Assembly: GCA_001464955.1 (NCBI GenBank)
Contig: LNEM01000003.1
Coordinates: 1-64,000 of the forward strand
DNA from: Rhizobiales bacterium Ga0077537
GTDB lineage: Bacteria > Pseudomonadota > Alphaproteobacteria > Rhizobiales > Hyphomicrobiaceae
Reading direction: 5' to 3'
Length of the DNA stretch: 64,000 bases
A model generated the notes under the pieces. The model was not told where the DNA came from and did no database searches. It worked only from the letters and a program-made list of their open reading frames with translations. Each line of letters starts with the position of its first letter. Within the stretch, counting starts at the first letter, position 1. Made by a program: the position numbers and the translations under genes. Shown here in pieces: positions 34,340 through 43,707 of the stretch.

Positions 34340-37111
34340 TCAGAACCGGCGCAAGAGGCGATCGATATAATCGAGCTCGAGCTGGGGGCGGGTCGGCTCG
34401 CCGAGCCGCTTGCGCAATTCCTCCAGGATCTCGCGCGCCCGCTGCACGTCGATCTCGTCCGGGATCTTGACCGAGGTCCCGAGATCCGGGCCCTCCGTGC
34501 GCTGCGGACGGCCGAGAGGATCGAGCGGGGCGTCACCGCCCGGACCCTGTCCGAACTGGCGCATCTGCTGCATCATCTGCTCGGCCATCTGCTGGGCGCC
34601 CTGCCGAAGCTGTTCCAGGGCCTGCTGCTCGGAACGCGCCGCGCCTCCCAGATCGCCACGGCGGAGGGCCTCCTCGGCCTCCTGCATGGAGCGCTCGGCA
34701 TCCTGCAGGGGACCCGGGGCCTGCATGCCGTTCTGGCGCATCTGGTTCTGAAGCTGGCCCAGCCGGCCGCGGAGCTGGCCCTGACGCTGTTCGAGGGAAC
34801 CGCCCGGCTGATCGCCTTCTCCCTGACCCTGGGCCTGACCTCGGCCTTGCCCCTGACCTTGACCCTGGCCTTGGCCCGGTTGGCGTCCCTGGCCCTGCTG
34901 GCGGCCCTCGCCCTGCCCAGGCTGCTGCCCTTGCTGGCCCTGCTGCCCTTGCTGGCCGCGCTGCCCCCGTTGGCCTTGCTGTCCCTGCTGGCCTTGTTGC
35001 CCCTGCTGACCCTGGCCGTCGCCATCGCGCGGGAGGCGGCCCTGCTGCTGGCCGAACGTATCGTCGAGCAACTGCTGCTGCTTGCCGATGATGTCCCCGA
35101 ACTGGTCCATCATCTGCATCATCTGCTGGCTTTGCTGGCTCTGGCCCTGCCCTTGCGCCATCTGGCCGTTCTGGAGTTGCTCCAGCATGTCGCGAAGCTG
35201 GCTCAACAGCTGCTGGGCGGACTCGCGTGAACCCTGACGCGCCATGTTCTCGATGTCGCGCATCATCCGCTCGAGGTCCTGCTGGCGGATGACGTTGTTC
35301 GGCGCCAGGTTCTGCGGGAACGGCATCGGCTGGTTCTCGGCCTGCCGCTGCATCTGCTGGAGGAAATTGTTCAGCGCCTGACGGAGCTGATCCATGAGCT
35401 GCTTGATTTCTTCATCCGAGGCGCCGTCCTGCAGGGCCTTCGCCAGCTGCTCCTGGGCCTCGCGGAGCGCGCGCTCGGCTTCAGACAAGTCGCCGTCCTC
35501 GAGGCGCAGTGCCACATGCCAGAGCTGATCGACGACGCTCTTCAGGCCGACGCGCGACTTGTCACGTTGCAGCCGCCAGTAGGCCGAGCGGAGACCGAGG
35601 TAGGCTTTCCGATCGGTGATGAACCCGTCCGGTTCCACCGAGATGGCCTCGAGCGCGCGCGCCACTGTCGGGCGACTGCGCGGGTCTTCGACCAGGTAAC
35701 GGCGCTGCTCGACGACCGCCTTCGCGATCGGGTTCGAGAAGCGGCGCTGCGGCAGAATCAATTCATAGGCTTCGCTGCGGCCGATCTGGCCCGCGTGATC
35801 CTTCGCCGACAGCGTCAGGCGCACGCGCGAGCCAGCCCAAGGGTGCCCCGTCAGCTCGTGATAGCTGAACGCCTCGCCCTCCTTCGCATTCGCGCGCGGG
35901 AGGCGGAGCGTCAGTGCGGGCGGACGCTCATGCGGTGGGCGGGGGCCCTTGTAGGCCTTCGGGCGGGCCCAGCTCGTCGCCGGGTCGCTCGGGAGAGGTT
36001 TGGCGCGCGTGATGCGCCCTTCCGCCGAGACGATGCCGTAGTCGTCCTCCATCTTGTATGTGAGCTTGAGCGACCCTCGCGGCAGCCGTTGGGGGTCCTT
36101 GGACAGCGCAATGGTCGGGACGCGGTCCGGGATGACGCGGAACGACCAGGGCGCGGAACCGTGGCCGGAGATGCGGACGCGGGTCGGGACCAGGAGTTCG
36201 ATCTTCGTCTCGGCGACGTCGCCCGGAGGGGCGGCTGGCCGCAGCGGCTGGGCAGCCTGACCGGACGGGGCATCGGCGGGGGCGTTTTCGGGTGTGACGA
36301 GGCGCTTTTCCGTAACACCGCCCTCAGGCGTGATCTCGACCGTGAAGCCGCGTGTGCCGGTGCCGCTCGCGCGCATCACGAGCTGGCTGCGGGCCGGGAC
36401 CTCGACCTCACCTTGAGTGTTTAGCGGTGGTGTCAGGGGCTGCGACAGCGGGCGCGCGCCGTCAGCCAGAATGATGGGGGCCGCACCTGTATAGGCAGGC
36501 GGCGTCACCCAAGCATCGAGACGCGCATTCGCCGAGATGGCCGGACCGCCGATCCGGAAGGCAGCGCCGACGCGGTCGGCCGCGCTGTCTCCGACGATCC
36601 ATCCGAGGAGGCCGATGGCGAACAGGAGCACGGCGCGGAGGGCGAAAGGGTCGAGGCGATCGGTCCGTGCGGCGGGTGGGGAGACCTTCAGGCGTTCGAT
36701 CTGGCGCGCGACGCGTTGCCGGTGGGCGTCCCATAGGGCGGCTGTCGCGGGGTCCGATGTCGGGGTGGTGAGGGTGTCTTCGTAGGACGACGCAGGGCGA
36801 TGCGGCACACCGGACCGTGTTTCGATGCGCAAAATCGCTTCGTCACGGGAGGCGGCAGGCGTGCGGATAATCCAGGCGAGGGACCCGAGAGCCGCCACCG
36901 CAAAGACGGCGAGAAGCGCGATATGGGCCCATTCGGGGATACTGTGCCAGACGCCGGCGAACGAGACGGCGAGGAACGCCGTTGCGATGGCGATCATCAG
37001 CCAGATGCGCGGCCACATGCGCTCGACGAGGAGTGCTGCCCGCGTGAGGCGCACCTTTCGCTCGAGAGCGGCGGTGGGGTCCAGATCAGCTCGCTTCATG
37101 CCGTCGGCCAT
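34340..37111 (-). CDS. TIGR02302-family membrane protein with Gln/Gly-rich tract
   Basis: This 923-residue protein belongs to an alphaproteobacterial family of unknown function with N-terminal helices and a long low-complexity C-terminus. Two or three hydrophobic helices (about 35-55, 60-82 and 158-178) precede a large beta-rich region (about 200-470) and a helical region (about 520-690) dense in Gln and Met. Residues from about 690 to 770 are an almost pure G-Q-Q repeat, followed by another amphipathic helical stretch ending DYIDRLLRRF. The DNA of the repeat (34800-35040) is a mosaic of short direct repeats and could vary in length between strains. It neighbours lysA, as in related genomes. 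Confidence 0.85.
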   Translation of the reverse strand: MADGMKRADLDPTAALERKVRLTRAALLVERMWPRIWLMIAIATAFLAVSFAGVWHSIPEWAHIALLAVFAVAALGSLAWIIRTPAASRDEAILRIETRSGVPHRPASSYEDTLTTPTSDPATAALWDAHRQRVARQIERLKVSPPAARTDRLDPFALRAVLLFAIGLLGWIVGDSAADRVGAAFRIGGPAISANARLDAWVTPPAYTGAAPIILADGARPLSQPLTPPLNTQGEVEVPARSQLVMRASGTGTRGFTVEITPEGGVTEKRLVTPENAPADAPSGQAAQPLRPAAPPGDVAETKIELLVPTRVRISGHGSAPWSFRVIPDRVPTIALSKDPQRLPRGSLKLTYKMEDDYGIVSAEGRITRAKPLPSDPATSWARPKAYKGPRPPHERPPALTLRLPRANAKEGEAFSYHELTGHPWAGSRVRLTLSAKDHAGQIGRSEAYELILPQRRFSNPIAKAVVEQRRYLVEDPRSRPTVARALEAISVEPDGFITDRKAYLGLRSAYWRLQRDKSRVGLKSVVDQLWHVALRLEDGDLSEAERALREAQEQLAKALQDGASDEEIKQLMDQLRQALNNFLQQMQRQAENQPMPFPQNLAPNNVIRQQDLERMMRDIENMARQGSRESAQQLLSQLRDMLEQLQNGQMAQGQGQSQQSQQMMQMMDQFGDIIGKQQQLLDDTFGQQQGRLPRDGDGQGQQGQQGQQGQQGQRGQRGQQGQQGQQGQQPGQGEGRQQGQGRQPGQGQGQGQGQGRGQAQGQGEGDQPGGSLEQRQGQLRGRLGQLQNQMRQNGMQAPGPLQDAERSMQEAEEALRRGDLGGAARSEQQALEQLRQGAQQMAEQMMQQMRQFGQGPGGDAPLDPLGRPQRTEGPDLGTSVKIPDEIDVQRAREILEELRKRLGEPTRPQLELDYIDRLLRRF

Positions 37112-37318
37112 TGCGGGTCCTTGCCTGACGCGCGGAGGGTGGGCGGACCATCAGGTTGTCCGAGCGGACCAAGCCTGCGGGTGTCCATGCAGCCCACAAT
37201 CACGGCTCGCACGCGCCGCACGATGATCATAGCGGTCCTCGTGGCGATCCGTTCCTAAATTATAGTTCATCAAATGAGGATGGGGATTGTGGCTCGGCTG
37301 TGGCGGTTAACCGTCCAG

Positions 37319-38968
37319 CTATTCGGCCGCCATCGCCTGGACGGCGCGAGCCGGGGCGAAGGTTTCGGCGCGGGCCAGAGCCCAGGCCTGCTTGAACTGG
37401 GGATGGTCGGTGCCTGCCAGCAGCTCGCCGGGGCGCAGAAACCGGTACATCTGGGCGAAGCTGACGACCCGATCGGGGGCCGCTCGGCGCATGAAGTGAT
37501 GCGGGTCGAACTCGCGCGGATGGTCGAGCCCGGCGGCAGCCACCAATTCGGCGAGCGTCGCCAAGGTCTCGCGCTGAAAGTTGGCAACCCGCTCGGCCTT
37601 GTCCGGCACCACGATGGCGCGACTCCTCGCCGGGTCCTGGCTCGTCACGCCGGTCGGGCACTTGCCGGTATGGCAGGTTTGGGCCTGGATGCAGCCGACC
37701 GCGAACATGAAGCCGCGGGCCGAATTGCACCAGTCGGCACCGAGCGCCATGGCGCGCGCGATGTCGAACGCCGTCACGATCTTGCCCGAGGCGCCGATCC
37801 GGATGCGATCACGGAGATTGGCGCCGACGAGGGCCGAATGGACAAACGACAGGCCGTCGCGGAGCGGCATGCCGAGGTGATCCATGAACTCGAGCGGGGC
37901 GGCGCCCGTGCCGCCTTCCTTGCCGTCCACCACGATGAAGTCGGGCGTCAGTCCGGTCTCGAGCATGGCCTTGACGAGGGCGAGGAACTCCCAGGAGTGG
38001 CCGATGCAGAGCTTGATGCCGGCGGGCTTGCCCCCGGACAGCCGGCGCATCTCGGCGACGAACTGCATCATCTCGATCGGGGTCGAGAACGCGGAGTGGA
38101 ACGAGGGCGAGACGCAATCCTCGCCCATCGGCACGCCCCGAATGCGCGCGATCTCGGCCGTCACCTTGGCCGCCGGCAGAACGCCGCCGTGGCCGGGTTT
38201 GGCCCCCTGCGAGAGCTTCAGCTCCACCATCTTGACTTGTGGTTTGGTGGCGTTCTCCGCAAAGCGGTCGGGAGAAAAGCGGCCGGCCGGGTCGCGGGCG
38301 CCGAAGTAGCCCGAACCGATCTCCCAGATGATGTCGCCGCCGAATTCCTCATGGTAGGGCGAGAGGCCGCCCTCGCCCGTGTCATGGGCGAAATTGCCGA
38401 GCTTCGCCCCCCGGTTCAGCGCGCGTACGGCGTTGGCCGACAGTGAGCCGTAGCTCATGGCCGAGATGTTGAAGATCGAGGCGGAATAGGGCTGGCTGCA
38501 GTGCGGGCCGCCGACGACGACACGGAACGGGTCCCTGGCGACGGGCCGAGGTGTCATCGAATGGTGGAGCCATTCGAACTGGGTTTCGTAGACGTCGTAC
38601 TGGGTGCCGAAGGGGCGCTTGTCGAGTTCGCCCTTGGCGCGCTGGTAGACGATGGCGCGCTTGTCGCGGCTGAAGGGGGTCCCGTCCTTGTCGGTCTCGA
38701 AGAAGTACTGGCGCAGCTCAGGCCTGATCTTCTCGAAGATGAAGCGGAGGTGCCCGATGAGCGGGTAGTTGCGCAGGATGGCGTGGCGCGGCTGGGCGAG
38801 GTCGCGCAGGCCGATCACGGCGAGGACGCCGAAGACGGCCCCCGGGACGACGAACAGGAGGCCATAGACGGGCCACACGGCGGTTGCGGTCGCAAACATC
38901 GCGGCGAGGACGAGAGAGAGCGTCAGCGCGAGATAACGCGGCGCAAAGGGTGCCGAGAGAATGCCCAA
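37319..38968 (-). CDS. FMN-binding glutamate synthase-related protein
   Basis: This 549-residue protein corresponds to the FMN/[3Fe-4S] synthase domain of glutamate synthase, preceded by two membrane helices (about 10-55). Visible blocks are ISAMSYGSLS, NTGEGG-like DTGEGGLSPYH, the substrate segment KLSQGAKPGHGGVLP, DGKEGGTGAAP and the cluster ligands in CIQAQTCHTGKCPTGV. It lacks the glutaminase and FAD/NADPH subunits, so it is not a complete glutamate synthase. The family's physiological reaction is unsettled. It stands alone between the TIGR02302 gene and lysA. Confidence 0.9.
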   Translation of the reverse strand: MGILSAPFAPRYLALTLSLVLAAMFATATAVWPVYGLLFVVPGAVFGVLAVIGLRDLAQPRHAILRNYPLIGHLRFIFEKIRPELRQYFFETDKDGTPFSRDKRAIVYQRAKGELDKRPFGTQYDVYETQFEWLHHSMTPRPVARDPFRVVVGGPHCSQPYSASIFNISAMSYGSLSANAVRALNRGAKLGNFAHDTGEGGLSPYHEEFGGDIIWEIGSGYFGARDPAGRFSPDRFAENATKPQVKMVELKLSQGAKPGHGGVLPAAKVTAEIARIRGVPMGEDCVSPSFHSAFSTPIEMMQFVAEMRRLSGGKPAGIKLCIGHSWEFLALVKAMLETGLTPDFIVVDGKEGGTGAAPLEFMDHLGMPLRDGLSFVHSALVGANLRDRIRIGASGKIVTAFDIARAMALGADWCNSARGFMFAVGCIQAQTCHTGKCPTGVTSQDPARSRAIVVPDKAERVANFQRETLATLAELVAAAGLDHPREFDPHHFMRRAAPDRVVSFAQMYRFLRPGELLAGTDHPQFKQAWALARAETFAPARAVQAMAAE

Positions 38969-39048
38969 GGCGGCCTCCTTCGTTGCTGGTGACTGAGCGT
39001 TGCCCGAGCGTAGTCACGGTCGTGCGCCGGGCGGATGACAGAGGGGAC

Positions 39049-40323
39049 CTAGAGCCAGCCGGGAATGCGGTCTTGGGCCAGAAGCTCCTCGAACGACTGG
39101 CGGGGACGGACAACGGCGTACGACGAGCCACTGACGAGGACCTCGGGTACCAGGGGGCGCGTGTTGTAATTCGAGGACATCGCCGCGCCGTAGGCACCGG
39201 CCGTCATGAAGGCCATCAGGTCGCCCGTCTTCATCACCGGGAGGTCCCGGGCCTCGGCGAAAGTATCGCTCGATTCGCAAATGGGGCCGACCACGTCGAA
39301 CGTCCGCCGTTCGGCGTCGGGGCCGGGTTCGCGCGTTGGCCAGATGTCGTGGAAGGCCTCGTACATGGCAGGGCGGACGAGATCGTTCATGCCGGCATCG
39401 ACCACGAGGAACGTCTTCCGGGGGCGGTTGTTCTCGTGGACGATGCGAGTCAACAGAACGCCGGCGTTGCCGACGATGATGCGCCCCGGTTCGAGGCCGA
39501 TCTCGACCTCGAGGGGACCGAAGGTATTGCGCACCAGCGCGGCGTACGTCTCGATCAGATCGGGGCCATGGGAAACGGCTTCCGACATCTCGTAGGGAAT
39601 GCCGAGGCCGCCGCCGAGATCGAGACGGGAGACACGGTGGCCGCTTTCGCGCAGGCGGACCGTCAAGGCGCGGAGCCGACCGAAGGCCGGGCCGAACTCG
39701 TGGATCGAGCGGATCTGGCTGCCGATGTGCATCGCGAGGCCTTCGAGCGCGATCCCCGGCAGGTTGGCGGCCACGGCGTAAAGCCGCTCGGCCTCCTCGA
39801 TGCTGACGCCGAACTTGTTTTCCGACGAGCCGGTCGTGATCTTTGCGTGGCCGCCGGCGCCGACGTCGGGGTTGATGCGGAACACGATCGGCTGACGCTT
39901 GCCGCGCGCACTCGCGACACGGGAGAGCGCGTGCAGTTCGCCCTCTGTCTCGACGTTCACCTGGTAGATGCCGGCATCGACGGCGTAGGCGAGCTCGCTG
40001 TCGACCTTGCCGACGCCGGACAGCACGATCCGGGAGGCGGGAATGCCGGCCGCGAGGGCTCGGCGGACCTCGCCTTCCGAAACGGTGTCCGCTCCGGCGC
40101 CGAGGTTGCCGAGGAGGCGCAGGACGGCGAGGTTGGAGTTCGCCTTCATGGCGTAGAAGACGTGGGCGTCGAGACCCGCGAAGGCGCTCGCGAAGGCCCG
40201 GTAATGCCGCTCGATCGTGGCGGCCGAATAGACGTAGACGGGCGTTCCCACCTCTTTGGCAATCGCTTCGAGGTCGACGCCCTCGGCGTGGAGCACGCCG
40301 CCCTTGTACGTGAAATGATGCAT
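39049..40323 (-). CDS. lysA: Diaminopimelate decarboxylase
   Basis: The last enzyme of lysine synthesis, decarboxylating meso-diaminopimelate with PLP. The 424-residue product has the PLP lysine in FYAMKANSN (Lys60), the phosphate-binding GGGLGIPY, EPGRIIVGNAG, and the C-terminal GPICESSDTFA with the active-site cysteine. The frame extends upstream to 40563, but homology begins MHHFTYKGG, so ATG 40323 is the start. In related genomes argH, an LptM-like lipoprotein gene and lysA adjoin. Here the lipoprotein gene follows argH, but lysA is more than 12 kb away, so the group has been split. Confidence 0.95.
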   Translation of the reverse strand: MHHFTYKGGVLHAEGVDLEAIAKEVGTPVYVYSAATIERHYRAFASAFAGLDAHVFYAMKANSNLAVLRLLGNLGAGADTVSEGEVRRALAAGIPASRIVLSGVGKVDSELAYAVDAGIYQVNVETEGELHALSRVASARGKRQPIVFRINPDVGAGGHAKITTGSSENKFGVSIEEAERLYAVAANLPGIALEGLAMHIGSQIRSIHEFGPAFGRLRALTVRLRESGHRVSRLDLGGGLGIPYEMSEAVSHGPDLIETYAALVRNTFGPLEVEIGLEPGRIIVGNAGVLLTRIVHENNRPRKTFLVVDAGMNDLVRPAMYEAFHDIWPTREPGPDAERRTFDVVGPICESSDTFAEARDLPVMKTGDLMAFMTAGAYGAAMSSNYNTRPLVPEVLVSGSSYAVVRPRQSFEELLAQDRIPGWL

Positions 40324-40432
40324 CGGTTCCGCCAGTTGCCGCGGCGCCCGACGGCAAGCCCCGCTGCCTGAGATTAGCCCGGAATCGCCGCCGCCGCCAC
40401 GATCACCGAGGGCGGCGGCGGCGGCGCGTGGC

Positions 40433-42034
40433 CTAGGCCGCGCGATCTTCGCGCAGGATGTCAGCCGCTTTCTCGCCGACCATGATCGCCGGCGCATTGG
40501 TGTTGCCGGAGGGCATGGTCGGGAAGATCGAGGCGTCAGCGATGCGAAGCCCCGTGATGCCATGGACGCGGAGGCGGTCGTCCACCACGGTCCGCTGGCT
40601 GGCGGGCCCCATCCGGCACGTCCCGATCGGATGGTAGGCCGTCTGGGCGTTCTGGCGGATCCAGTCGAGGATCTCGTCGTCGCTCGAGACCTGCTTGCCG
40701 GGTGAGAACTCCTCGCCGCGGAGCGCGTCCATCGGCGGGCTCTCGACGATCTTGCGGACGATCTTGAAGCCTTCGGTCATGGCGGCCTGGTCGATCGGGT
40801 CGGCCAGGAAGTTGAAGCGGATCGAGGGCTGATCCTCGGGACGCGCCGAGCGGATATGGATCGAGCCGAGACTTTCGGGGCGGAGCTGGTAGCAGGACAT
40901 CGTCATGGACGGGAAATCCTGGAGCTTCCGGGTCTTGGGATCCTTGATCGAGTAAGGCACGATGTGCATCTGCACGTCCGGCGTTTCGAGATCCTGCCGG
41001 GTGCGAAGGAAGGCCAGCATCGGAGCCGACGGCAGACTGATGAAGCCACCCCGCGTGAACACGTACCGCAAGCCCTGGCCGAGAGCGCCGAGGCCCTGGG
41101 CGCGATGGTTGTAGGACACGGCCTTGTCCTTCACGCGCCAGATGATGCGGGCGTTCAGGTGATCACGGAAGTTCTCGCCCACCGCCGGAAGCGCATAGCG
41201 GACCTCGATGCCATGGGACTTCAGGATGTCCGGGTTGCCGATGCCGGAAAGTTCGAGAAGCTGCGGTGAGGCGACGGCACCGGAGCAGAGCACGACCTCG
41301 CGGGCGGCGTTGGCAGTCACCATGCGGCCGTTCTGCTGGTAGACGATCCCGTTGCAGCGTTTTCCCTCGAGGACGACGCGCTGCGTGTGGGCGTTGGTCA
41401 CAACGGTGAGATTCGGACGCTTCATCGCGGGCTCGAGATAGCAGCGGGCGACGCTCATGCGCTGGCCGCGCCAGATGCTCGACTGCGTCTTGACCATGCC
41501 TTCCTGGTCTTCGCTGTTGTAGTCGGGGTTGACCTTGTAGCCGGCCGCGACGGCCGCCTTGAACATGCTGTCGTAGAGGCTGCTCTGGTCGGGGACTTCG
41601 GTCACCCTCAACGGGCCATCCGTGCCGCGGCCGTTGGCGCCGCCCTTCTCGTAGTTCTCGATGCGGGCGAAGACGGGGGCGACGTCCTGCCAGCTCCAGC
41701 CGCGCGCGCCCATCTGGGCCCACGTGTTGTAGTCGAGCGGCTGACCGCGCACCCAGACGAGGCCGTTGATGGCGCTGGATCCACCCAGCATCTTGCCGCG
41801 CGGAACGGGGATCTGGCGATTGGCCGTGTTGGCCTCCGGTTCCGACTGGTAGAGCCAGTTGACGCCTGGCTTTTCGATGAACAGCCCGAAGCTTAGGGGA
41901 AATCGGGACAGGAAATGCGTGTCGCCGCCCGCCTCGACGAGAAGGACCTGATTGCGCGGATTCTCGGTCAGCCGGGCTGCCAGTGCCGCGCCGGCTGAAC
42001 CGGCGCCAACAACGATGTAGTCGTAGGTCTGCAT
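40433..42034 (-). CDS. GMC-family FAD oxidoreductase (choline/alcohol dehydrogenase-like)
   Basis: This 533-residue flavoprotein has the FAD motif VVGAGSAGAALAARL at the N-terminus, the GMC signature GGSSAINGLVWVRG (about 83-96) and a C-terminal HPIGTCRMG carrying one of the active-site histidines. GMC enzymes oxidise choline, alcohols or polyethylene glycol in the cytoplasm or periplasm; no signal peptide is present. The substrate cannot be deduced because betaine genes are absent nearby. The start at 42034 (MQTYDYIVV) is chosen over an in-frame upstream ATG whose 11 residues are unlike the family. Confidence 0.9.
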   Translation of the reverse strand: MQTYDYIVVGAGSAGAALAARLTENPRNQVLLVEAGGDTHFLSRFPLSFGLFIEKPGVNWLYQSEPEANTANRQIPVPRGKMLGGSSAINGLVWVRGQPLDYNTWAQMGARGWSWQDVAPVFARIENYEKGGANGRGTDGPLRVTEVPDQSSLYDSMFKAAVAAGYKVNPDYNSEDQEGMVKTQSSIWRGQRMSVARCYLEPAMKRPNLTVVTNAHTQRVVLEGKRCNGIVYQQNGRMVTANAAREVVLCSGAVASPQLLELSGIGNPDILKSHGIEVRYALPAVGENFRDHLNARIIWRVKDKAVSYNHRAQGLGALGQGLRYVFTRGGFISLPSAPMLAFLRTRQDLETPDVQMHIVPYSIKDPKTRKLQDFPSMTMSCYQLRPESLGSIHIRSARPEDQPSIRFNFLADPIDQAAMTEGFKIVRKIVESPPMDALRGEEFSPGKQVSSDDEILDWIRQNAQTAYHPIGTCRMGPASQRTVVDDRLRVHGITGLRIADASIFPTMPSGNTNAPAIMVGEKAADILREDRAA

Positions 42035-42209
42035 GGGTGCTCTCGTGCGTCTCCGCCGCCGGTTCATCCGGCTGGTTCCCGACGCGCATCAGAGACGAGA
42101 TCGGAGCCGGGCGCCAGCCCCTTCGCTGCCGGGTCTTGCATATCCGTTCTGGAACCGAGACTACGCCTCGCCTACGGAACGCCGAACGACTAGCCCGACG
42201 CACGGCGGA

Positions 42210-42286
42210 TGGTCGGAGCGGAGGGATTCGAACCCCCGACCCCTTGCTCCCGAAGCAAGTGCGCTACCAGGCTGCGCTACGCTCCG
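42210..42286 (-). tRNA. tRNA-Pro (anticodon CGG)
   Basis: The minus strand folds into a standard 77-base cloverleaf: acceptor CGGAGCG/CGCTCCG, D-arm with AGCGCAGCCTGGTAGCGC, anticodon stem CTTGC/GCAAG around the loop TTCGGGA, and TTCGAATC in the T-loop. The anticodon is CGG, reading CCG proline codons. The terminal CCA is encoded. It lies alone between the GMC oxidoreductase and OYE genes. Confidence 0.95.
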
Positions 42287-42446
42287 CCAATGGCGAATAC
42301 CGTGTGAGACACGGGTTGCCCGCGGAGGACCCACGGGCACGGGACACGGTGCGTCATTGCGACGGCCGCGATGTGACGGCGTTATACCGGGCACCCCGAC
42401 GGCGTGCAAGCCAGGATCGCGGGGGGGCTGAAGAAAGTCCGAGGCG

Positions 42447-43616
42447 TTACCAGCCCGCCTTGATTTCGGCCCTGCGCGCGATGGCCCAGCCGTAGCTATC
42501 AGGCCACATCTTGCAGTCCGGGTCGACGCCCATGGCCTCAGCAGCCCGTAGCGTCCAGAACGGATCGTACATGAGCTCGCGGCCGAGGGCGACGAGATCA
42601 GCCTTACCATCCTGCAGGATCGCCTCGGCCTGGGGGCCCTTCACGATCACGCCGACAGCCATGGTCGCGACCTCGGCCTCGCGCCGTATCCGGTCTGCAT
42701 AGGGTACCTGGAAGCCCGGCGCCCGATCGCCCTTCGCCTTGAAGGGTTCGCCTGTGTCGCTCGCACGGAACGACGGCGGGCCGGAGATGCCTCCTGCCGA
42801 GCAATCGATCACGTCCACGCCAAGGGACTTGAGTTCGCGCGCGAAGACGACGGAATCGTCGAGGCTCCAACCTCCGGCAGGTCCATCGACGGCCGAAATT
42901 CGCATAAAGAGCGGCAACTCTGCCGGCCAGGCCGCGCGGACTGCCTCAACGACCTCGCATCCGAAGCGCATGCGCCCTGCCCGGTCGCCGCCATAGCGAT
43001 CGTTGCGCTTGTTCGCGATCGGCGACAGGAAGGAATGGATGAGATAGCCATGTGCGCCGTGGATCTCGAGCACCTTGAAGCCGGCCTTCGCGGCGCGGCG
43101 GGCGGCCTCGGCGAACTTCACAACCATTGCGGCGATATCGGCCTCGGTCATGGCATCCGGAGCCGGCCATGCGGCGCTGACGGGATCGGCGGTCGGACCA
43201 ACCGTCCGCCAGGGCGGCGTTCCTTTTGCTGCGTCGCTGGCATCGAGCGCGGCGCTTCCCTGCCATGGCGTGCGCGCGGACGCCTTGCGCCCTGCATGCG
43301 CGATCTGAATGGCGGGGACAGCACCCAGCTCCTCGATGGCCGCGACGATCGGCTTGTAGGCCTCGACCTGGGCGTCGTTCCAGAGGCCGCAGCAGCCGTG
43401 GCTGATCCGCCCCTCGGGCTCGACTGCCGTCGCCTCTGTGAAGACAAGCCCGACGCGCCCGCGAGCGAAGGCCGTCAGATGCGAGAAGTGGAAAGCGTTC
43501 GCGAGGCCGTCCCTCGCCTGGTACATGCAGAGCGGCGACAGCACGACGCGGTTCGGCAACGTAACCGACCGCAAAGAGATCGGTGTGAAGAGCTTGGGCA
43601 AGGGCACGTCAGGCAT
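42447..43616 (-). CDS. NADH:flavin oxidoreductase, YqjM-type old yellow enzyme
   Basis: This 389-residue FMN ene-reductase reduces activated C=C bonds of enones. The N-terminal VVLSPLCMYQA contains the cysteine that tunes FMN in the thermophilic-like/YqjM class. AIQIAHAGRKAS, the HGAHGYLIHSFLSPIANKR block and DRYGG follow, and VGVIVKGPQAEAIL and LGRELMYDPFW close the barrel. The gene is the first downstream of lpdA on the same strand, separated by 91 bases. It may be expressed separately. A natural substrate cannot be inferred. Confidence 0.92.
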   Translation of the reverse strand: MPDVPLPKLFTPISLRSVTLPNRVVLSPLCMYQARDGLANAFHFSHLTAFARGRVGLVFTEATAVEPEGRISHGCCGLWNDAQVEAYKPIVAAIEELGAVPAIQIAHAGRKASARTPWQGSAALDASDAAKGTPPWRTVGPTADPVSAAWPAPDAMTEADIAAMVVKFAEAARRAAKAGFKVLEIHGAHGYLIHSFLSPIANKRNDRYGGDRAGRMRFGCEVVEAVRAAWPAELPLFMRISAVDGPAGGWSLDDSVVFARELKSLGVDVIDCSAGGISGPPSFRASDTGEPFKAKGDRAPGFQVPYADRIRREAEVATMAVGVIVKGPQAEAILQDGKADLVALGRELMYDPFWTLRAAEAMGVDPDCKMWPDSYGWAIARRAEIKAGW

Positions 43617-43707
43617 CCTCCAGGGTTGGCGAACTCGCGCGATAAGTGCGTGGAGCGACGGCGCCGGTCAATGCAGCACGTGATTCCGGAGTGGGCCTCC
43701 GCTTCCG

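Noticed and set aside
34800-35040. Short repeats suggestive of a CRISPR or tandem-repeat array
   Set aside because: There are no unique spacers; the repeats are in-frame codons for Gly and Gln within a large gene.
34298-35230. A 310-codon plus-strand frame that looks like a leucine-rich membrane protein
   Set aside because: The leucine runs are the antisense of the Gln/Gly repeat of the TIGR02302 gene; no start signal or homology supports it.
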